Positions 1 to 6,325 of a DNA stretch of 6,400 nucleotides are shown one piece after another. Position 1 is the first letter of the stretch. Each line of letters starts with the position of its first letter. A model generated the notes under the pieces. The model made no database searches. It was not told the origin of the DNA and saw only the letters and a list, made by a program, of their open reading frames with translations. The translations under genes were made by a program, and so were the position numbers. The stretch is from NCBI GenBank assembly GCA_016936035.1, contig JAFGPU010000030.1, positions 1 through 6,400 on the forward strand, in the 5' to 3' direction. The DNA comes from Acidimicrobiales bacterium (GTDB lineage Bacteria; Actinomycetota; Acidimicrobiia; Acidimicrobiales; VFJN01).

Positions 1-97
1 CGCCGCTGACCACGTTGGCCGGCGACACGTCGCGCCACAGCACGACCCACATCACCGCGAGCCAGACGCCGAGGGTGAGGCGCGTGACCATCATCAT
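1..97 (-). CDS. mrpE: Mrp antiporter subunit E, N-terminal part (runs off left edge)
   Basis: Only the first 32 or so codons are visible. They read MMMVTRLTLGVWLAVMWVVL and continue with WRDVSPANVVSGG. A hydrophobic first helix followed by a W-x(3)-SPAN-type motif is the usual start of MrpE/MnhE, a small membrane subunit of the Mrp cation/proton antiporter. Three ATG codons stand in a row (97-95, 94-92, 91-89). The first is chosen because it makes an ATGA overlap with the mrpD stop, like the other junctions of this operon; the other two would shorten the protein by one or two residues. The Shine-Dalgarno sequence is weak, so translation probably depends on coupling to mrpD. Position after mrpD is the canonical order and supports the call. 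The rest of the protein and any mrpF and mrpG lie outside the window. Confidence 0.87.
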   Translation of the reverse strand, partial: MMMVTRLTLGVWLAVMWVVLWRDVSPANVVSG

Positions 98-1566
98 CGG
101 CCCAGCACCGCCTGCACGTAGACCGTGCCCTGGAGCATGTCGTCGGCTGCACGCTCGCTCAGGGCGTACAGCGGGCCCGCGAAGATCGCCACCGCCAACC
201 CCAGCGCGGTGAGCGCCGCCGTGGCCCCGACCATGAGGCCGGGGAGGCGGTGCCCGGGCCCGACGGGCTCGGCCTCGCCCCAGAACGCTCCCGCCCAGAT
301 CTTCGTCATCGAGAACAGCGTCAACAGGCTGGCCAGCAGGCTGACCGCCACGACCCCCCACCAGCCGTCGTCGAGGCCGGCGTCGATGAGGGCGAACTTG
401 CCGATGAAGCCCGAGAACGGCGGGATGCCGGCCAGGCTCAGCGCCGGCACGAGGAACAGCACCGCCGCCGCCGGGGCCGTGCGGACGAGGCCACCCAACC
501 TGTCGAGGTTGCCGGTGCCCGTCCGGTGCTCGACGAGGCCACCTGCGAGGAAGAGCGTCGTCTTGGTGATGATCTGGTGGACGACGAAGAACACGGCGCC
601 ACCGAGGCCGGCGACGGTGAAGAACCCGAGGCCCATGACCATGTAGCCGATCTGGCTCACGATGTGGAACGACAGGATGCGCTTGATGTCGTTCTGGGCG
701 ATGGCGCCGAGGACGCCGATGAGCATCGTCGCGGCTGCGACCGAGAGCAGCAGCACCTGGGGCCGGTCGCCGGGCGGCAGCAGCACCGTCTGCGTGCGGA
801 TGATGGCGTAGACGCCCACCTTGGTGAGCAGGCCCGCGAACACCGCCGTCACCGCGGTCGGGGCGGTCGGATAGCTGTCGGGCAGCCAGAAGAACAGCGG
901 GAACACCGCCGCCTTGATGCCGAACACGACCAGCACGAGCAGGGCGAGCGCCTGACGCTCGCCGACCGGCAGCTGGGTGAACCGGGTGGCCAGGTCCGCG
1001 AGGTTGACCGTGCCGGCGCTCGAGTAGATGAGCCCGAGGGCGGTGAGGAACAGGACGGACGCCACCAGGCTGATGACGACGTAGGTCATGCCGGTGCGCA
1101 CCTGGTCGCGGCGCCCGCCCAGGGTGAGCAGGACGTAGCTCGAGGTGAGCATCACCTCGAACGACACGAACATGTTGAACAGGTCGCCGGTGAGGAACGC
1201 GGCCGACACCCCGGCGGTGAGGGTGAGGTAGACGGGGTGGAACCCGACGTGGTTGCGCTCGACCCCGCCCTGGCCGATGGCGTACACGAGCACGGCCAGC
1301 AGCGTCGCCAGCGACGCCAGCAGCAGGACCGCCGACAGGCGATCGGCCACCAGCGTGATGCCGAACGGCGCCTCCCAGCCGCCCGCCTGCCCGACGACGG
1401 CGCCGTCGCTGTCGGCACGGGCGAGGAGCACCGCTGCGTCGGCCACGAGCGCGACCAGGGTGACGACGCCGATGACCCGCTGGGCGGCGCGCCAGCGACC
1501 GACCACGATCGACACGGCGGCCGCGCCGATCGGCAGCGCGATCGGGAGCGCCAGCAGCCCGCTCAT
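94..1566 (-). CDS. mrpD: Mrp antiporter subunit D (NuoL/M/N-like antiporter subunit)
   Basis: This 490-residue integral membrane protein is one of the two antiporter-like subunits of the Mrp complex and belongs to the proton_antipo_M family shared with complex I subunits NuoL, M and N. The length is normal for MrpD. Visible family marks are the TM5 glutamate E137 in SFEVMLTSSY, K218 in GIKAAVFPLFFWLPDSYPTA (about 216-235), K249 in LLTKVGVYA, the segment NDIKRILSFHIVSQIGYM (292-309, with H300), H330 and K335 in the following helix, and K390 in FSGFIGKFALID. In the family these charged residues line the proton path. The sequence carries about 14 hydrophobic segments. The ATG start overlaps the mrpC stop by 4 bases (ATGA) and is preceded by a perfect AGGAGG at 1579-1574 with a 7-base spacer, so this start is well supported. 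The reading frame stays open a long way upstream, but that part is only a shadow of mrpC and mrpB. MrpD is told from MrpA by its length and by the lack of the C-terminal MbhD/MbhE part. Confidence 0.96.
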   Translation of the reverse strand: MSGLLALPIALPIGAAAVSIVVGRWRAAQRVIGVVTLVALVADAAVLLARADSDGAVVGQAGGWEAPFGITLVADRLSAVLLLASLATLLAVLVYAIGQGGVERNHVGFHPVYLTLTAGVSAAFLTGDLFNMFVSFEVMLTSSYVLLTLGGRRDQVRTGMTYVVISLVASVLFLTALGLIYSSAGTVNLADLATRFTQLPVGERQALALLVLVVFGIKAAVFPLFFWLPDSYPTAPTAVTAVFAGLLTKVGVYAIIRTQTVLLPPGDRPQVLLLSVAAATMLIGVLGAIAQNDIKRILSFHIVSQIGYMVMGLGFFTVAGLGGAVFFVVHQIITKTTLFLAGGLVEHRTGTGNLDRLGGLVRTAPAAAVLFLVPALSLAGIPPFSGFIGKFALIDAGLDDGWWGVVAVSLLASLLTLFSMTKIWAGAFWGEAEPVGPGHRLPGLMVGATAALTALGLAVAIFAGPLYALSERAADDMLQGTVYVQAVLGR

Positions 1567-2009
1567 CGGTGCGCCTCCTCGTCCATCTCGCGGCGCGCGA
1601 CGTCCTCGGCGTGCGCCGCCAGCGCGGCCTCCTCGGCGTCGATGAGCTCCTCGGACACCGACCAGCGGGTGACGATGAGGCGGTCCTCGACGTCGTCCTG
1701 CACCTCGTCGTCGCCCGTGAGCAGCCAGCTGCGGTAGGCGAGGGCGAGCAGGAAGCTGGTCACGCCGAAGGTGATGACGATGGCGGTGAGCACGAACGCC
1801 TGCGGCAGCGGATCGAGCAGCGCCCGGTCCTCGTCGCCCCCGACGAAGGTGGGCGCGCCCCGGCCCCCCGCCGCGAGGATGATGACGAGGTTGGCGCCGT
1901 GGCTGAGCAGGGCGAGGCCCACCAGCACCCGGGTGAGCTGGCGCTGCAGCAGCAGGAACGTGCCGCAGCCGAACAGGGCCGCCGCGGCGGCGGCGAGGAC
2001 GATGGTCAT
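1563..2009 (-). CDS. mrpC: Mrp antiporter subunit C (NuoK-like), with acidic C-terminal tail
   Basis: The product has 148 residues and belongs to the MrpC/MnhC family, homologous to complex I subunit NuoK; it is a three-helix membrane subunit of the Mrp complex. Helix 1 covers about 2-21. Helix 2 covers about 26-46 and contains GLALLSHGANLVII. Helix 3 follows the family signature DPLPQAFVLTAIVITFGVTS (66-85), with T75 and G82 at conserved positions. The membrane core ends near residue 97. The rest, about 98-148, is a strongly acidic tail with roughly 18 Asp or Glu and no hydrophobic segment, longer than in the Bacillus-type proteins of about 110 residues. I believe extended tails occur in other actinobacterial MnhC proteins, but cannot check here. 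The ATG overlaps the mrpB stop by 4 bases and has GAGGA at 2020-2016, 6 bases upstream. Confidence 0.95.
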   Translation of the reverse strand: MTIVLAAAAAALFGCGTFLLLQRQLTRVLVGLALLSHGANLVIILAAGGRGAPTFVGGDEDRALLDPLPQAFVLTAIVITFGVTSFLLALAYRSWLLTGDDEVQDDVEDRLIVTRWSVSEELIDAEEAALAAHAEDVARREMDEEAHR

Positions 2010-2443
2010 GTGTGGTCCTCGGCCTCGGGCTCGTCACCGAGCCCCTCGAACACCATGAGCACCAGCCCGACGACCACGGCATAGACGCCGGAGTCGAACA
2101 GCAGGGTGGAGGTGAGCTTGACGTGGCCGAGCACGGGTAGATCGCCCTCGACGTAGTCGCTCTGCAGGAGGGCGTCACCCGCCACCAGCGGGACCAGGGC
2201 GGCGAGGCTCGCCAGCACGAGCCCGCCGCCCAGGATGGTCCACGGACGGAACCGCGACAGGTCGCGAACCTCGTCCATGCCGCCGGCGACGTAGTAGACG
2301 ACCACGGCGGCCGCGGCGACCAGCCCACCGACGAAGCCCCCGCCGGGCTGGTTGTGCCCGGCGAACAGGAAGTACAGCGACAACACGATCGCCGAGTGGA
2401 AGACCAGGTCGGCGATGGTGTCCATGATCGGGGACCGGGTCAC
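2006..2443 (-). CDS. mrpB: Mrp antiporter subunit B (MnhB domain)
   Basis: The product has 145 residues, the usual size of a stand-alone MrpB/MnhB subunit. It has four predicted membrane helices and the signatures HNQPGGGFVGGLVAA (30-44), between helices 1 and 2, and GHVKLTSTLLFDSGVYAVVV (106-125), before and within the last helix. In some bacteria this domain is fused to the end of MrpA; here it is a separate gene. The GTG at 2443 is chosen because it forms a GTGA overlap with the mrpA stop and has a perfect AGGAGG at 2456-2451 with a 7-base spacer. An in-frame ATG at 2425-2423 would give a 139-residue protein beginning MDTIADLVF, but it has no ribosome binding site. MrpB is required for complex formation in characterised Mrp systems. 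Confidence 0.95.
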   Translation of the reverse strand: MTRSPIMDTIADLVFHSAIVLSLYFLFAGHNQPGGGFVGGLVAAAAVVVYYVAGGMDEVRDLSRFRPWTILGGGLVLASLAALVPLVAGDALLQSDYVEGDLPVLGHVKLTSTLLFDSGVYAVVVGLVLMVFEGLGDEPEAEDHT

Positions 2444-4734
2444 TCCCCCGCCTCCTCGGTCGAGCGGGCGCGCCCCGCCCGCGCCAGGGCGACGGCCCCG
2501 ACGCCCGCGACGACCAGGACGCTGATCTCGCCCAGGGTGTCGAGGCCGCGGAAGTCGACCAGCACCACGTTGACGACGTTGCCGCCCCCGGCGTCGGGCA
2601 GGGAGCGCTCGATCAGACCCGGCGACACCGTCCGCGGCAGCTGCACCCCGGCGCTGATGAGCGCGAAGAAGAAGACGCCCACCGCCACGGTCGACGCCAC
2701 GAGCACGCGGAGCCACGTGGCGATGGCCGGCCGTCGCTGCTCGAACCGGGCCGGCAGACGGCGCAGCACGAGCATGAAGACGACGATCGACAGCGTCTCC
2801 ACCGCGAACTGGGTGAGGGCGAGGTCGGGCGCCCCCTGGACGACGAACACCAGGCCCATGCCGTAGCCGACGGCGCCGAGCAGCACGACCGCGGCGAACC
2901 GCCGCTTGACCACCGAGGCGGCGACCGCGGCGCTGATGATGATCGCCGCCAGCAGCGCCTGCAGGGGCGTCTCCGCGAAGCGGGGCCACCCGGACCAGCT
3001 GCCGTTGAGGATCAGCGCCGCGCCGGGAACCAGCACAGCCGTCAGCAGGATCACCGCGGCGTAGACCGGAAGCGAGCCGCTCTGCACCACGCGGGTCGTC
3101 CGGGCCGCGGCGATGCTGAGCCCGCGCAGGGTCGCGGCGAAGCCGTCGTCGCCGCTGAACGAGGGCGCCAGCGCCGCCTGGGCGCGTGCGAACGGCTCGC
3201 GCCCCACCACCAGCAGGATGCCGAGGCCGTAGGTCACGAGCGACAGCACCAACGGCACGTTGAACCCGTGCCAGAGCGCGAGGTGGACGTGATCGGCCGA
3301 CGGGTCGAGCACGAGCGTGGCCGCGTCGACGACCGGCTCGATCAGCGTGCTGACGAACAGGCCGCCGAGGACGGTGAGCCCCGCGAGCGCCACGGCGGGG
3401 GCGACGAACCAGCGGCCCGGGGCGTGCACCGCCGGCGCGTCGCCCGGCGGTGAGGGCAGCACCGTGGCGGCGAAGCGCACGCTGTAGGCGACGGTCAGGG
3501 CCGAACCGGCCACGAGGCCCGCGATCACCGCGGCCCCCCACGCGCCCTCGTGCACGAACGCCTCGTAGGCGCTCTCCTTGGCGACGAACCCGAGCAGCGG
3601 CGGGAGGCCGGCCATCGACGCCGCCGCCACCACCGTGACGACCTTGACGGGACCCCACCCCGGGCCGAAGCCGGCCAGCTCGCGCAGGTCGCGCGTCCCG
3701 GCCTCGTGGTCGACGATGCCGACCACGAGGAAGAGCGCCGCCTTGAACAGGGCGTGAGCGAGCAGCAACAGGCAGCCCGCGGTGGTGGCCTCGGGCTCGC
3801 CGGTGCCCACCAGCACCAGCAGGAAGCCCAGTTGGCTGATGGTGCCCATCGCCAGCAGCAGCTTGAGGTCGTGCTGGCGCAGCGCCCGCAGCCCCCCGGC
3901 GATCATCGTCACCAGCCCGATCACGATGAGCGCGGGCCGCCACCCGCCGACCAGGGCGAACGCCGGCGCCAGGCGGGCCGCGAGGTAGATGCCCGCCTTG
4001 ACCATCGTGGCCGAGTGCAGGTAGGCGCTGACCGGCGTGGGCGCCACCATCGCTCCGGGCAGCCAGGAGTGGAACGGGTACTGGGCCGACTTGGTGATGA
4101 TGCCCACCACGACCAGCGCCAGGCCGACGCCCACCGCCCCGCCCGTCGGCGGGTCGGCCAGGATGGCGCTCAGCGAGTAGGTGCCCGCCTCCTGGCCCAG
4201 GACGACCAGGCCACCCAGCATGACCAGGCCACCGGCCCCGGTCACCATCAGCGCGTGGAGGGCGCCGGCCCGGGCGCGCGCATCGGTGCTGTCGGATCCG
4301 ATGAGCAGCCACGAGGTGATCGAGGTCAGCTCCCAGAACATGTAGAGCACGAGCAGGTTGTCGGCCAGGACGAGCCCGACCATCGAGCCCGAGAAGAGCA
4401 CCAGCAGGCCGGCGATGCGCGCGTTGGCGGCCGAGGCCGAGAAGTAGCTGGTGCCGTAGGCCATGACCGCCACGCCGATGCCCGAGATGATCAGCAGCAT
4501 CAGCAGCCCGAAGCCGTCGAGCCGCATGTCGAAGGCGAGGTCGAGGCGCCCGACCCAGGCCGAGGTCTCGGTGACGGCGCCCCCGTCGAGCACGTCGGCG
4601 CCGTGGCGCCCGACGAAGCCGAGCGCAGCCAGCATCGGCACGGCGCCGAGGGCGAACGCCCAGCGGCCGAGGTACCGGGCTGCGGCGAGGATGCCGAGGC
4701 CGACGAGCGCGTGGAGGGCGACCAGCCAGATCAC
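2440..4734 (-). CDS. mrpA: Mrp antiporter subunit A (NuoL-like, with MbhD and MbhE C-terminal regions)
   Basis: With the GTG start at 4734 the product has 764 residues, slightly shorter than the roughly 800 of Bacillus and Staphylococcus MrpA. It begins MIWLVALHALVG, a normal MrpA first helix. The NuoL-like antiporter core shows E135 in MFWELTSITSW, K215 in TKSAQYPFHSWLPGAM, H240 and K246 in YLHSATMVKAGIYL, K291 in LKLLLAMGTISQLGF, H327 and K331 in HALFKAALFL, and K386 in GFVAKESAYEAF. Further on come an MbhD-like segment (about 590-658) with D637 and E646 in GAPDLALTQFAVETLSIVVF, and an MbhE-like end (about 672-755) with VNVVLVDFRGLDTLGEISVL. These regions are predicted to contribute to cation and proton transfer in the complex. 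The frame is open up to an ATG at 4899, but the extra 55 residues are Arg/Pro-rich and not membrane-like, so I reject that start. Only a weak GGGG (4746-4743), 8 bases upstream, could serve as ribosome binding site. MrpB is a separate downstream gene, overlapping by 4 bases. Confidence 0.95.
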   Translation of the reverse strand: MIWLVALHALVGLGILAAARYLGRWAFALGAVPMLAALGFVGRHGADVLDGGAVTETSAWVGRLDLAFDMRLDGFGLLMLLIISGIGVAVMAYGTSYFSASAANARIAGLLVLFSGSMVGLVLADNLLVLYMFWELTSITSWLLIGSDSTDARARAGALHALMVTGAGGLVMLGGLVVLGQEAGTYSLSAILADPPTGGAVGVGLALVVVGIITKSAQYPFHSWLPGAMVAPTPVSAYLHSATMVKAGIYLAARLAPAFALVGGWRPALIVIGLVTMIAGGLRALRQHDLKLLLAMGTISQLGFLLVLVGTGEPEATTAGCLLLLAHALFKAALFLVVGIVDHEAGTRDLRELAGFGPGWGPVKVVTVVAAASMAGLPPLLGFVAKESAYEAFVHEGAWGAAVIAGLVAGSALTVAYSVRFAATVLPSPPGDAPAVHAPGRWFVAPAVALAGLTVLGGLFVSTLIEPVVDAATLVLDPSADHVHLALWHGFNVPLVLSLVTYGLGILLVVGREPFARAQAALAPSFSGDDGFAATLRGLSIAAARTTRVVQSGSLPVYAAVILLTAVLVPGAALILNGSWSGWPRFAETPLQALLAAIIISAAVAASVVKRRFAAVVLLGAVGYGMGLVFVVQGAPDLALTQFAVETLSIVVFMLVLRRLPARFEQRRPAIATWLRVLVASTVAVGVFFFALISAGVQLPRTVSPGLIERSLPDAGGGNVVNVVLVDFRGLDTLGEISVLVVAGVGAVALARAGRARSTEEAGE

Positions 4735-4914
4735 GGGCGCGACCCCGGGGGCCCGACGGGCGCGCGCCGGCGCCGTCGTGCGAGGACGGCGGGGGCTCCG
4801 GCGGTGGGCTCTCGCGCCGGGCGGGAGATGATGGGGACGGACGTCACCGGGGCTCTCCGGGGGTAGGCGAACGCAGTCGCCGACCAGACTTCCCGGCACA
4901 CCAGACGGGCCACA
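4735..4914. other. Intergenic region between the acyl-CoA dehydrogenase gene and mrpA
   Basis: These 180 bases separate two genes on the minus strand, so they should hold the mrp operon promoter unless the operon is read through from upstream. I find no convincing TANNNT -10 box with a -35 box and no hairpin followed by a U-run. They do hold a perfect 7-base inverted repeat near mrpA (annotated separately) and a weaker one at 4866-4881 (GGCGA, 6-base loop, TCGCC). An 8-base CCCCGGGG palindrome (4743-4750) covers the only Shine-Dalgarno-like bases of mrpA. Both strands stay open here only because of the high GC content. Confidence 0.6.
4771..4791. repeat. Perfect 7-base inverted repeat upstream of mrpA
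   Basis: CGCCGTC and GACGGCG are exact reverse complements separated by 7 bases (GTGCGAG). The element ends 36 bases before the mrpA GTG, in the likely leader of the operon. It could be an operator or an mRNA hairpin. It lacks a following T-tract on either strand, so it is not a classical intrinsic terminator. In sequence this GC-rich a 7-base dyad can also arise by chance. Confidence 0.4.
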
Positions 4915-6171
4915 CTAGTGCCTGACGGACTGGTCTCCGAGCTGACCGGCGGTGGCTCGGTCACGGGCCCAGGCGGCCTCGGTGCCGCCCGTCCCGACAT
5001 CCGGTTCGTGCGGCAGGCCGAGCACCCGCTCGGCGATGATGTTGCGCTGCACCTCACCGGTGCCGCCGCCCACGGTCAGCGCCCGTGAGAACAGGAACCC
5101 GTGGTGCCACACGCCGACCGGAGCACCGAGCGGCCCCTGGTCGACGAGCATGCCCCCGGCGCCGGCGAGGTCCTTGGCCAGGCCGAACACGTGCTGGCCG
5201 TGCTCGTCGGCGAGCACCTTGCGGATCGACGCCTCCGGCCCCGGGGCCTCGCCCCGGATGGCGGCGCTGACCGTCCGCAGCCGGATGAGCCGCAGCAGCT
5301 CGCTCTCGACGTGGAGCTGCACGAGCCGGTGCCTGAGCAGCGGGTCGTCGAGGCCGCCCTGCGCGCGCACGACGTCGAGCAGGTCGCCGGCGGTGGGGCC
5401 CATGCCCCACAGGGCGCCACCCGTCGACAGCGTCACGCGCTCGTTGCTGAGCGTCACCTTCGCCAGGGCCCACCCCTCGCCGACCTCGCCCACCAGGTTC
5501 TCGGCCGGGATCCGCACCTGGTCGAGGAACACCTCGTTGAAGGTGTGGGCGCCGGTCATCTCGATGATCGGCCTGATGGTGATGCCCGGTGCGTCCATGG
5601 GGCACACGAAGTACGAGATGCCCGAGTGCTTCCCCCGCTGGTCCTGGCCCGACTGCCCCGCGACGGCACCCGGCGGGGCACCGTCGGCCGCCGGACTGTC
5701 GCCGGTGCGGGCGATGAGGATGCCGAAGCGGGCGTGCTGGGCGAGCGAGGTCCAGATCTTCTGCCCGGTCACCACCCACTCGTCGCCGTCCCGCACCGCC
5801 CGGGTGCTGAGGGCCGCGAGGTCGGAGCCGGCCCCGGGCTCGCTGAACAGCTGGCACCACACCTCCTCGCCCGCGAGCAGCGGCATGAGGTAGCGCTGCT
5901 TCTGCTGCTCGGTGCCGGCATGGAGCAGCGTGGGGCCCGCCCAGCCGATGCCGATGAGGTTCACCGGGCGGCGCACGCCCGCCCGGCGCAGCTCGTCGTC
6001 GACGATGAGCTGGTGCTCGGGGTCGGCGTCGAGACCCCACGGCCGCGGCCAGTGCGGGGCCACCAGGCCGGCCTCGGCCAGCTCGCGGTCCGACGGCGAC
6101 GGGTGCTCGTCCAGCCACCTGCGCACGGCGACGCGACGGGGATCGTCCTCGGCCGGCAGTTCGAAGTCCAC
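4915..6171 (-). CDS. Acyl-CoA dehydrogenase (FadE-like)
   Basis: The 418-residue product is a flavin-dependent acyl-CoA dehydrogenase that would introduce the alpha-beta double bond into an acyl-CoA. Visible parts are the helical N-terminal domain (1-100), the middle-domain signature VWCQLFSEPGAGSDLAAL (104-121), WVVTGQKIWTSLAQHA (132-147), ISYFVCPMDAPGI (185-197), and the C-terminal helical domain with LAGAGG (335-340) and GGGTGEVQRNIIAERVLGLP (368-387). The residue aligned to the usual C-terminal catalytic Glu (the E of YEGT in medium-chain enzymes) is Gly, whereas E244 in TLSNERVTL falls where isovaleryl and long-chain enzymes carry the base; E244 is therefore the likely catalytic residue. 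This pattern recalls mycobacterial FadE proteins, including sterol-side-chain ones, but the substrate cannot be told. Residues about 157-183 form an unusually long Gly/Ala/Gln-rich linker. The start is GTG with no Shine-Dalgarno sequence. It is divergent from a likely acyl-CoA ligase, and mrpA lies 180 bases downstream. Confidence 0.94.
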   Translation of the reverse strand: MDFELPAEDDPRRVAVRRWLDEHPSPSDRELAEAGLVAPHWPRPWGLDADPEHQLIVDDELRRAGVRRPVNLIGIGWAGPTLLHAGTEQQKQRYLMPLLAGEEVWCQLFSEPGAGSDLAALSTRAVRDGDEWVVTGQKIWTSLAQHARFGILIARTGDSPAADGAPPGAVAGQSGQDQRGKHSGISYFVCPMDAPGITIRPIIEMTGAHTFNEVFLDQVRIPAENLVGEVGEGWALAKVTLSNERVTLSTGGALWGMGPTAGDLLDVVRAQGGLDDPLLRHRLVQLHVESELLRLIRLRTVSAAIRGEAPGPEASIRKVLADEHGQHVFGLAKDLAGAGGMLVDQGPLGAPVGVWHHGFLFSRALTVGGGTGEVQRNIIAERVLGLPHEPDVGTGGTEAAWARDRATAGQLGDQSVRH

Positions 6172-6179
6172 GGGAGGCG

Positions 6180-6185
6180 ACGTTA
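6180..6185 (-). promoter_or_regulatory. Candidate -10 box for the acyl-CoA dehydrogenase gene (leaderless start)
   Basis: On the minus strand TAACGT fits the actinobacterial TANNNT -10 pattern. It ends 8 bases before the GTG start of the dehydrogenase gene, which would put the transcription start at or next to the GTG. The 20 bases before the GTG have no Shine-Dalgarno sequence, consistent with leaderless translation, which is common in actinobacteria. No good -35 box is seen at the usual spacing, so the call is tentative. Confidence 0.4.
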
Positions 6186-6241
6186 GAGCGCCCGCCGTCG
6201 TGCACGCCTACCTGCCGACTGTCGCTTTCGCGTCCGTTCCC

Positions 6242-6258
6242 GAGGGTTGGCTACCCTC
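6242..6258. repeat. Perfect 6-base inverted repeat overlapping the candidate fadD-like promoter
   Basis: GAGGGT and ACCCTC are exact reverse complements around a 5-base centre (TGGCT). The right arm overlaps TACCCT at 6252-6257, a plus-strand TANNNT candidate -10 box for the gene starting at 6326. The location suggests an operator, or a hairpin in a longer leader. No regulator gene is visible. Confidence 0.4.
6252..6257 (+). promoter_or_regulatory. Candidate -10 box for the acyl-CoA synthetase gene
   Basis: TACCCT matches TANNNT and would place transcription start near 6264, giving a leader of about 60 bases before the ATG at 6326. No clear -35 hexamer lies 16-18 bases upstream; TTCGCG at 6227-6232 is weak and 19 bases away. 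The box sits inside an inverted repeat, which would suit repression. Confidence 0.35.
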
Positions 6259-6260
6259 CG

Positions 6261-6276
6261 CGCACCGACCGGTGCG
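6261..6276. repeat. 16-base dyad, candidate operator for a TetR-like repressor
   Basis: CGCACCG and CGGTGCG are exact reverse complements separated by AC, giving a compact dyad with a CCG-NN-CGG core. It lies at the predicted transcription start of the plus-strand ligase gene and 90 bases upstream of the dehydrogenase start. Short-spaced dyads of this kind are typical of TetR-family operators, which often control actinobacterial fatty acid genes. The regulator assignment is inference only. Confidence 0.45.
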
Positions 6277-6325
6277 TCCTGGGATCAGGGCCACGACGCA
6301 GAGACACACACGAAGGGACCACACG

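Noticed and set aside
250..1737. A 495-codon open frame on the plus strand opposite mrpD and mrpC.
   Set aside because: The translation is a run of Arg, Glu, Asp, Gln, His and Gly without domains, as expected from the antisense of hydrophobic GC-rich codons. The opposite strand encodes clear Mrp subunits.
1567..2328. Long minus-strand extensions of the mrpD frame through mrpC and mrpB, and of the mrpB frame through mrpA (to 4312), suggesting fusions.
   Set aside because: The extended parts are out-of-frame readings of the neighbouring genes. Overlapping start codons with AGGAGG sites mark the true starts.
3550..4866. A 438-codon open frame on the plus strand opposite mrpA.
   Set aside because: It has the same biased, polar, domain-free composition and is antisense to a well-conserved gene.
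4866..4881. A 5-base inverted repeat just after the dehydrogenase gene, considered as a terminator.
   Set aside because: The stem is short, the loop is 6 bases and no T-run follows, so it is too weak to call.
4735..4899. An extended MrpA with 55 extra N-terminal residues from an ATG at 4899.
   Set aside because: The extension is Arg/Pro-rich and not membrane-like, whereas the protein from the GTG at 4734 begins with a standard MrpA first helix.
5101..6186. A 361-codon plus-strand frame and a 383-codon minus-strand frame (5054-6205) over the dehydrogenase gene.
   Set aside because: Both are out-of-frame readings of the acyl-CoA dehydrogenase, whose own frame carries all family signatures.
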